NCBI GenBank assembly: GCA_947626465.1
Contig: CANQSI010000055.1
Location: 1 to 6,247, forward strand
Reading direction: 5' to 3'
Origin: an uncultured Atopobiaceae bacterium
Lineage (GTDB): Bacteria; Actinomycetota; Coriobacteriia; Coriobacteriales; Atopobiaceae
DNA length: 6,247 nucleotides
Position numbers and translations under genes: made by a program. Under the pieces are notes generated by a model that worked only from the letters and a program-made list of their open reading frames with translations, searched no databases and had not been told where the DNA came from. The stretch's first letter is position 1. Each line of letters begins with the position of its first letter. Positions 1 through 4,451 of this stretch are shown in pieces.

Positions 1-165
1 GAGTACGCGATCGTGCTCTGCGCGTTCCTCGCCATGGTCGTGGCTCTAGGAGCGATCGCGCATGCGGCGAGCGAGGGCGTGGTAGCGAGCAAGGCGATCG
101 GCGCTGCCTCGCATAGCGCAGGCGAATCCTTCGTGGGCACGCTGCAGGACGTGGCGCTCTACTGA
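1..165 (+). CDS. Flp-like class III prepilin, 3' part only
   Basis: The window opens inside this gene in frame 1, and 54 residues remain before the TGA at 163-165. The visible part begins with Glu-Tyr followed by a hydrophobic helix of about 20 residues (AIVLCAFLAMVVALGAIAHA) and a short Ala/Ser/Gly-rich tail. This matches the Flp pilin pattern, in which prepilin peptidase cuts after a Gly and the mature protein has Glu and Tyr at positions +5 and +6, then one transmembrane/assembly helix. The cleavage Gly and the leader would lie just upstream of the window and are not seen. The tail length fits a small Flp subunit rather than a TadE protein. The next gene starts 10 bases after the stop, so it is probably in the same operon. 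A small TadE-like or other class III signal protein is the main alternative. Confidence 0.68.
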   Translation, partial: EYAIVLCAFLAMVVALGAIAHAASEGVVASKAIGAASHSAGESFVGTLQDVALY

Positions 166-175
166 AGGGGCTTCC

Positions 176-658
176 ATGCGGATGTATGCGGAGGAACGGG
201 GCCAATCGAGCGTGGAAGCGGGGCTTCTCCTGCCTTCGCTTCTGGTGGTGTTCGCCGTGCTCCTCGAGCCGGCGTGCGTGCTCTACACGCGCTCCGTGAT
301 GGCGGCGACCGCTTCCGAGCTCTGCCGAATCCTCGTCACGAGGCGAGGCGATGTGACGGATGCACAACTCAAGGCCTTCGCGCTGAGGCGCCTCGCCGCG
401 ATACCCGAGGCCACCCCCTTCCACGGGGGAGGCGAGGCGGATTGGACGATCGAGACGACCGGATCCGAGGGAGACGCCGAAGTGGCGGTGAAGATCGAGG
501 GGCATGTGCCGCTCCTTCCGCTCTTTTCGCTGGTAGCGCGCTCCCTTGGCGTGGCGGGCGACGAGGGGCTCGCGCTCTCGGTGACCTCAGCGGAAACGCT
601 CAGGCCCGAATGGCTGGAAGGGGGCTACGATGACTGGGTTTCCATGTGGAATGGCTAG
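176..658 (+). CDS. TadE-like pseudopilin (Tad/Flp pilus)
   Basis: A 160-residue protein, predicted to be a minor pseudopilin of a Tad (tight adherence) pilus, anchored in the membrane with its C-terminal domain outside. The N-terminus has a nine-residue leader ending in Glu-Glu-Arg-Gly, followed by QSSVE: cleavage after Gly9 leaves Glu at mature +5. Residues 15-37 form the hydrophobic helix, with Pro20 and then Glu31. An A/S-rich amphipathic stretch (40-55) follows, as in TadE proteins. Cys34 and Cys50 could pair. The remainder (about 85-145) alternates short beta-like segments. The start at 176 has AAGGGG (165-170) five bases upstream; Met at 182 is possible but worse spaced. Its last 29 bases overlap the next gene, which points to translational coupling. 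Family assignment is firm at the N-terminus; TadE versus TadF cannot be decided. Confidence 0.82.
   Translation: MRMYAEERGQSSVEAGLLLPSLLVVFAVLLEPACVLYTRSVMAATASELCRILVTRRGDVTDAQLKAFALRRLAAIPEATPFHGGGEADWTIETTGSEGDAEVAVKIEGHVPLLPLFSLVARSLGVAGDEGLALSVTSAETLRPEWLEGGYDDWVSMWNG
616..624 (+). promoter_or_regulatory. Ribosome binding site fixing the TadG-like start at 630
   Basis: GGAAGGGGG ends five bases before the ATG at 630 and lies inside the end of the TadE-like gene. It favours 630 over the only other ATG (651), which lacks a good site. No GTG or TTG codon occurs in this frame before the membrane segment, so one of these two ATGs should be used. Confidence 0.7.
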
Positions 659-2735
659 GCGGCGCAACGCCGCGTCGCGGCCACGTCTGGCCGCGCGACC
701 ACGTCGACCTCGTTGGCCTCGCCATCTCGGGCTCTCGCTCTTCCTCGACGAGGAGGAGGGCTATACGACCGTCGCCGTGGCGGTGGCGCTCCTGGTCTCC
801 CTCGCGCTCGTGCTCACCCTCGCGCAGGTGCAGTGGCTCGGTTCGCACGCGGCTGACGTGCAGTCGGTCGCGGATTCCGCGGCGCTCTCCGGGGCGCAGG
901 TGGTGAAGGCCTACACGCTCGTGGCCGAAGTCACCGACGCCTGCGTCCTCACGCTGGGCCTCGGAGGACTCTTCGTGATGGGCGCCGGGCTCATCGTCTG
1001 CGCGATCCCCGGCATGGCGCCGACGGGCCTTCGCGTGATGGACGCCGGCGGCAAGATCATGGATGCGCGCAAGGACTTCGCCACCTCCGCCGCGGAAAAC
1101 CTCAAGGAGCTCGAAGGATGCGTGCCCGCGCTCATCGCCGCGGATTCGTTTGTGACGGTCGAGGCGAACAACACCGGGGCCGTGGGCTATGCGGGTGTGG
1201 CCATTCCGTTTCCCGAGGAGGGAAAGTCCGACTTCGGCCTCGCCGACGACGTGGAGATCGACGATCTCGAGGACGCTGCAAAGGAGCTGGGCGAGGCCTC
1301 GGATGAGGCGAAGGAGGCCAAGGAGGCGCTCGACCGCGCGAAGGAAAAGGGATGGCGCGCCGACTGCGTGGACGATCCCCTCTGCATGCGCTCTCGTGCG
1401 GCAAGCCTCGCAGGGCTCTCCGGCTCCGAGAACCCCGACTACACGAGCCCCGAGGGATGGAACTTCGGAGTGGCGCTCCTTCGGGCGAGGGCGTACTACG
1501 CCGCGCGCTCCGCGCAGGAGGCGCCCGCGTCCGATGCCGTGGACGAGCGCGCCAACTCCGCGATGCGCAAGGTGTACTACGACTACGCCTTGCACGAGGT
1601 GAACCGCGGCTTCTACACCCAAAATGCCGATGGGTCGGTTTCCATGGACCTTCCCTCGCTTGCGCACAACACGGCGGAGACGAAGGCCACCTCCATGTAC
1701 ACGCAGGTGGCGTGGCCGTGTACGCAGGAAGCGCAGGGACGCACGATCCACGCCTTTGCGGGATGTCCCGGTGCAAAGGGAGCGAGTGCGGGGAGCGCCA
1801 CGCTTGCGCAGATGGATGCCGGTGCCGCCCGCGAGTGCAGCGCGTGCCACCTCTCCACCACCGAGATGGGAAGCGTCGCCTCGGCCTCGACGAACATCTC
1901 GAATGGCTTCGAGCATTACTGGAGGATCGTCGTCGAAGCCTCGCGCGAATGGAGCGCGGCGAAAGCCGAGCTTGATGCCGCGGAGGAGAAGATGCGCTCC
2001 TCGGGCGAGGAGGGAGCCGATGCCTTCGACGAGGCGCTGAAGGCGCTCTCCGTACCTCGACCGAAGCTCTGCCCGCCGGGAGCCTGGGGATGCGTCGCCG
2101 TGGTCATCCACGGAGAGGCGGAAAGCCCCGGAGCCCTCGCGAGCGCCTTCACGGGCGAGGCGGATCTGCCACCGGGAGCGGCCATATCCGCGGCAACGCT
2201 CGCGCCCGACGATGCCACGGCGGAAAACAACATCCTCTCGCGCTTCTTCGATTCCGTCTCTCAGGGAGAAGACGGGGGGATCGAGGGCATCCTCCAGGGC
2301 ATCACGGGCATGTGGGGAAGCCTTCTCGTGGGCTATGGATCTGCCGCGGAGGGCATCTCGGGAGCCGCGCGGAGCCTCTTCGACGGGCTCGATGCGATCG
2401 GCCTTGGCGCAATCGCGGATTGGCTCTCGAACACGCTCACGAGCATCGTGGAGGCGCTCGGATTCCAGCCGGCTGACATGCGCATCAAGAAACCCGTGCT
2501 CTGCAATTCGCAGGACGTGCTCGACAAGGATGGCTCTACGCAATCGGCGGACATCCGGCGCTATATCCAGGCCATGCCGGCGAACGGCGATGTGGGGGAG
2601 CTTCTCGCGGCCCTCGGACGCGAGTTCGCGCACGATATCCGCGATGTGGAGTTCACCATCGCCGAGCTGCCCATTCCGGGGACGCAGATCCGCATTCCGC
2701 TCAAGGTGAGCCTCGGCGGATTGGGGCTCGTATGA
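630..2735 (+). CDS. Large TadG-like pilus assembly protein
   Basis: A 701-residue protein with a Tad-type N-terminal domain. Residues 1-40 are a strongly basic leader (10 Arg in the first 31 residues). Then EEEG|YTTVA precedes a hydrophobic helix (about 47-69), and the family signature DVQSVADSAALSGA sits at 77-89. The likely cleavage site follows Gly44, but mature +5 is Ala, not Glu. A second hydrophobic, Gly-rich stretch (105-127) could be another membrane segment. The rest resembles nothing I recognise: charged, coiled-coil-like helices at about 207-243 and 440-472, a Tyr-rich stretch (287-330), a Cys/His patch (C364, C379, C403, C406, H407) and Gly-rich amphipathic segments (546-610). No clear von Willebrand A domain is present, unlike some TadG proteins. 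The stop overlaps the next start as ATGA. It probably acts with the flanking TadE-like proteins in pilus biogenesis or surface anchoring. Confidence 0.75.
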   Translation: MTGFPCGMARRRNAASRPRLAARPRRPRWPRHLGLSLFLDEEEGYTTVAVAVALLVSLALVLTLAQVQWLGSHAADVQSVADSAALSGAQVVKAYTLVAEVTDACVLTLGLGGLFVMGAGLIVCAIPGMAPTGLRVMDAGGKIMDARKDFATSAAENLKELEGCVPALIAADSFVTVEANNTGAVGYAGVAIPFPEEGKSDFGLADDVEIDDLEDAAKELGEASDEAKEAKEALDRAKEKGWRADCVDDPLCMRSRAASLAGLSGSENPDYTSPEGWNFGVALLRARAYYAARSAQEAPASDAVDERANSAMRKVYYDYALHEVNRGFYTQNADGSVSMDLPSLAHNTAETKATSMYTQVAWPCTQEAQGRTIHAFAGCPGAKGASAGSATLAQMDAGAARECSACHLSTTEMGSVASASTNISNGFEHYWRIVVEASREWSAAKAELDAAEEKMRSSGEEGADAFDEALKALSVPRPKLCPPGAWGCVAVVIHGEAESPGALASAFTGEADLPPGAAISAATLAPDDATAENNILSRFFDSVSQGEDGGIEGILQGITGMWGSLLVGYGSAAEGISGAARSLFDGLDAIGLGAIADWLSNTLTSIVEALGFQPADMRIKKPVLCNSQDVLDKDGSTQSADIRRYIQAMPANGDVGELLAALGREFAHDIRDVEFTIAELPIPGTQIRIPLKVSLGGLGLV
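676..695 (+). other. GC-rich hairpin at the 5' end of the TadG-like gene
   Basis: A perfect 8-base inverted repeat, CGCGGCCA (676-683) and TGGCCGCG (688-695), with a four-base loop. It lies 17 bases after the TadE-like stop codon and 46 bases after the TadG-like start, inside the Arg/Pro-rich leader codons. A weaker inverted repeat, GCGGC/GCCGC, lies just upstream (about 659-673). No T-run follows, so it is not an intrinsic terminator. It may be an mRNA structure or a by-product of GC-rich Arg/Pro codons. Confidence 0.4.
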
Positions 2736-3202
2736 GGGTGCTATCCGAGGAGCGTGGCCAGATGGTGGCCGAGATGGCGGTGCTCGTGCCGGTGGTGCTC
2801 GTCTGCGCGCTCGTGGCGATGAACGGCGCGTGGTTCGCCAACCTCTGCGCGAAATTCGACCGCGTGGCGATGGACGCCGCGCTCGCCCACGGGGTATCGC
2901 CTGCGGGGGAGCAGGACGCCACGGCGGCGGCTTCGCAGGTGAAGGCGGCGATCGAGCGCGCGATGGGCGATCCAACCCTCGTGCTCGACGTCTCCGTGGA
3001 ACATCTCGACCCCCTTGCCGAGGGGATCTTCTCCATCTCCCCCGCGCGGGTGCGCTTCACCTGCTCTATGGGGTATCGGCCCCATCCCTCGAGCTTCTCG
3101 GTGGCGGGCGCGTCCTTCGCGCTGCCCGTGGTGGCCACCCACACGCGATCGATCGTGGTGGACGCATCGACGATTGGGATTGGAGGGGAAGGCCATGCCT
3201 GA
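2732..3202 (+). CDS. Second TadE/TadF-like pseudopilin
   Basis: A 156-residue predicted minor pseudopilin of the same Tad pilus. Its leader is nine residues long and ends in EERG, followed by QMVAE, so cleavage after Gly9 gives Glu at mature +5. This is the same geometry as in the TadE-like gene at 176. The hydrophobic helix covers about residues 15-37 with Pro20; Cys25, Cys39 and Cys111 are present. After an Ala-rich helical part (45-80), the C-terminal half looks beta-rich and ends with a TadE-like strand pattern (FALPVVATHTRSIVVD, 129-144). The ATG overlaps the TadG-like stop (ATGA, 4 bases); the only nearby ribosome site is a weak TTGGGG at 2721-2726, so translational coupling is likely. 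The DUF192 gene overlaps its end by 8 bases. By analogy with tadE-tadF-tadG clusters it may play the TadF role, though this is inference. Confidence 0.8.
   Translation: MRVLSEERGQMVAEMAVLVPVVLVCALVAMNGAWFANLCAKFDRVAMDAALAHGVSPAGEQDATAAASQVKAAIERAMGDPTLVLDVSVEHLDPLAEGIFSISPARVRFTCSMGYRPHPSSFSVAGASFALPVVATHTRSIVVDASTIGIGGEGHA
3182..3188 (+). promoter_or_regulatory. Ribosome binding site fixing the DUF192 start at 3195
   Basis: GGAGGGG ends six bases before the ATG at 3195. The same frame is open back to an ATG at 3015, but that start would overlap the preceding pseudopilin by 188 bases and would add Arg/Pro-rich shadow sequence. The strong site supports the short form of 112 residues. Confidence 0.75.
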
Positions 3203-3533
3203 GGTGCGCTATCTCGAGGCGCGCGGCTTGCCGAGGGTGCCGCTCTGCGTCCTCAGGGGCTTCGCGGAAAGGCTCGTGGGGCTTCTCTGGGCGAGGAATC
3301 GCGAAGAGGCACCCAGCGTGCTCATCGAGCGCTGCTGCTCGGTGCATACGTTCGGCATGGCCTTTGACCTCGACCTCTGCTTCATAGACCGCCACATGAA
3401 CGTGGTGCGCGTGGCACGGGGCGTGAAGCCCGGACGGGTGATTTCCGCTCGAGATGCGGTGTGCGTGGTGGAGCGCCCGGCTGTGGAAGGCCCCTGGGTG
3501 GGACGTGGCGAACGCGTGCGAATCAGCGCGTGA
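3195..3533 (+). CDS. DUF192 family protein
   Basis: A 112-residue protein matching the small DUF192 fold family, whose biochemical role is unknown. The signature is clear: CCSVHTFGMAFDLDLCFID at 47-65, then a strand VVRVARGVKPGR (70-81) and ARDAVCVVERPA (85-96). These match the family pattern of a GM-F-x-x-D-x-x-F core, a conserved Pro-Gly turn, and an LE-x-P-like end strand. The C-terminus (97-112) is short, and the usual Gly after the LE-x-P element is displaced. No signal peptide or membrane helix is visible, although many DUF192 proteins carry an export signal; this one is predicted to be cytoplasmic. Five cysteines (18, 47, 48, 62, 90) are present. It overlaps the preceding pseudopilin by 8 bases, so it should be co-translated with the Tad pilus genes; a role in pilus assembly is an inference from position only. 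Confidence 0.82.
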   Translation: MPEVRYLEARGLPRVPLCVLRGFAERLVGLLWARNREEAPSVLIERCCSVHTFGMAFDLDLCFIDRHMNVVRVARGVKPGRVISARDAVCVVERPAVEGPWVGRGERVRISA

Positions 3534-3581
3534 GCTCGTGTTTTTCAATGGACGAACCAAAACGGGAAAAGGAGAGGGAAG

Positions 3582-4412
3582 ATGGCCTACGACACGCAAA
3601 CGATTGCACGGGAAAGCGAGAAGACGGCTCCCACGTCGCTCACGAAGACCTGTCCGCGCTGCGGTTCGGTGGTGTTCGCGGACATGGACGTGTGCTATGG
3701 GTGCCTCTACGACTTCAACAGGCCGAGCCTCGACTATCCGGGGTCGGGCTCAACGCGCGCGGAAGGCTCGCCCGCGCCTGTCGCGGGCCAAGCCCACGCG
3801 GCGCCCTTCCCGCCGGCAGTGGCGAACGCATCTTCGGCGCCCGCCATGCGAGGGGAGAGCGTCCCGAGCGGCTCGATGATCGCGCAGGCGCCCCTCGAGC
3901 CGTCTTCGATCGGCACTTCGGCGCACGCGACGATGCCGATGCCGGTTTCCGCGCAGATGCCGAGCTCAGCGGGGACGCCAGTGGGATTTGCCGCGGGCGC
4001 GGCAGTGCTGGAGGCGCCTTCACAGGCGATTCCCGCCGACGCGGGGTCGCTACCCGCGAACGGAGAAGCGGAGGATGCCCGGCTCGCATCCGCAGAAGCG
4101 CAGGATCGGTTCTACCTCCGCGTACGATGGCGAGGCGTGGAGGTGCTGGTTCCCCTTGAGCACGGCGCCCTTACGGTGGGGAGGCTCCCGCAGAGCGATA
4201 TCGTGCTCAGCGATTTCACCGTATGCGACGAACACGCGCGAATCGCGCTTTCCGGCGAACGCGCCTTGGTGGTGTTGGTGGATCGGCGCGCGCGGGCTAC
4301 GAAGGACGGTGCAAACGTGCAGGGCTCGACGGAACTCGCCGCAGGCGAGGAACTCGACATCGCAGGCGCGCGGTTTGCCCTCGTGCGAAGGGAGGGGGCG
4401 GGTGGAAAGTAA
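3582..4412 (+). CDS. Zinc-ribbon and FHA domain protein
   Basis: A 276-residue soluble protein in three parts. Residues 24-41 hold a zinc ribbon, CPRC (24-27) and CYGC (38-41). Residues 50-175 are an Ala/Pro/Ser/Gly-rich linker, probably disordered. Residues about 178-270 form an FHA domain: LTVGRLPQSDIVLSD (197-211), then C215-D-E-H218-A-R-I, a later DG (242-243), and the final GEELDIAGARFALV segment. FHA domains normally bind phosphothreonine through Arg, Ser and Asn contacts. Here GR is kept, but the Ser three residues before the conserved His is Cys215, and the usual Asn-Gly is Asp242-Gly243. The start follows AAGGAGAGG (3569-3577). It lies 48 bases after the DUF192 gene on the same strand, so co-transcription is plausible. 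No Ser/Thr kinase is in the window. It may be a phospho-signalling adaptor or a scaffold. Confidence 0.82.
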   Translation: MAYDTQTIARESEKTAPTSLTKTCPRCGSVVFADMDVCYGCLYDFNRPSLDYPGSGSTRAEGSPAPVAGQAHAAPFPPAVANASSAPAMRGESVPSGSMIAQAPLEPSSIGTSAHATMPMPVSAQMPSSAGTPVGFAAGAAVLEAPSQAIPADAGSLPANGEAEDARLASAEAQDRFYLRVRWRGVEVLVPLEHGALTVGRLPQSDIVLSDFTVCDEHARIALSGERALVVLVDRRARATKDGANVQGSTELAAGEELDIAGARFALVRREGAGGK

Positions 4413-4441
4413 TATGGGGCCCACCACCCGATCTACAACCT

Positions 4442-4448
4442 AGGAGAG
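4442..4448 (+). promoter_or_regulatory. Ribosome binding site fixing the M32 start at 4452
   Basis: AGGAG (4442-4446, continuing AG) has a five-base gap before the ATG at 4452. Internal ATGs at codons 21 and 60 have no properly spaced site; the GGGG before codon 60 touches the ATG. This supports translation of the whole low-complexity N-terminal extension. Confidence 0.72.
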
Positions 4449-4451
4449 CCA

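Noticed and set aside
1629..1643. DGSVS in the TadG-like protein as a von Willebrand A metal site (DxSxS)
   Set aside because: No hydrophobic beta strand precedes it and no other metal-site residues or Rossmann-like pattern follow; it looks like a polar turn.
600..2975. Minus-strand open frame of 791 residues opposite the TadG-like gene
   Set aside because: It is rich in Arg, Gly, His and Pro, has no recognisable domain, and mirrors a well-supported + strand gene. Long antisense frames are expected in high-GC DNA.
3015..3194. Longer start for the DUF192 gene at 3015
   Set aside because: It would overlap the pseudopilin by 188 bases, adds Arg/Pro-rich shadow residues, and ignores the strong ribosome site before 3195.
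3512..3546. Possible terminator after the DUF192 gene: ACGCG/CGCGT stem and a TTTTT run
   Set aside because: The stem is only five bases with a ten-base loop, and the T-run is nine bases away from it, so it does not form a normal intrinsic terminator.
3582..3650. N-terminal DTQT of the FHA protein as a GarA-like phosphorylation switch
   Set aside because: It lacks the ETTS motif and context of that family, and a zinc ribbon and a long linker separate it from the FHA domain.
4414..4436. GGGGCCC and CCACCACCC between FHA and M32 as a terminator
   Set aside because: The possible stem is three to four bases and no T-run follows.
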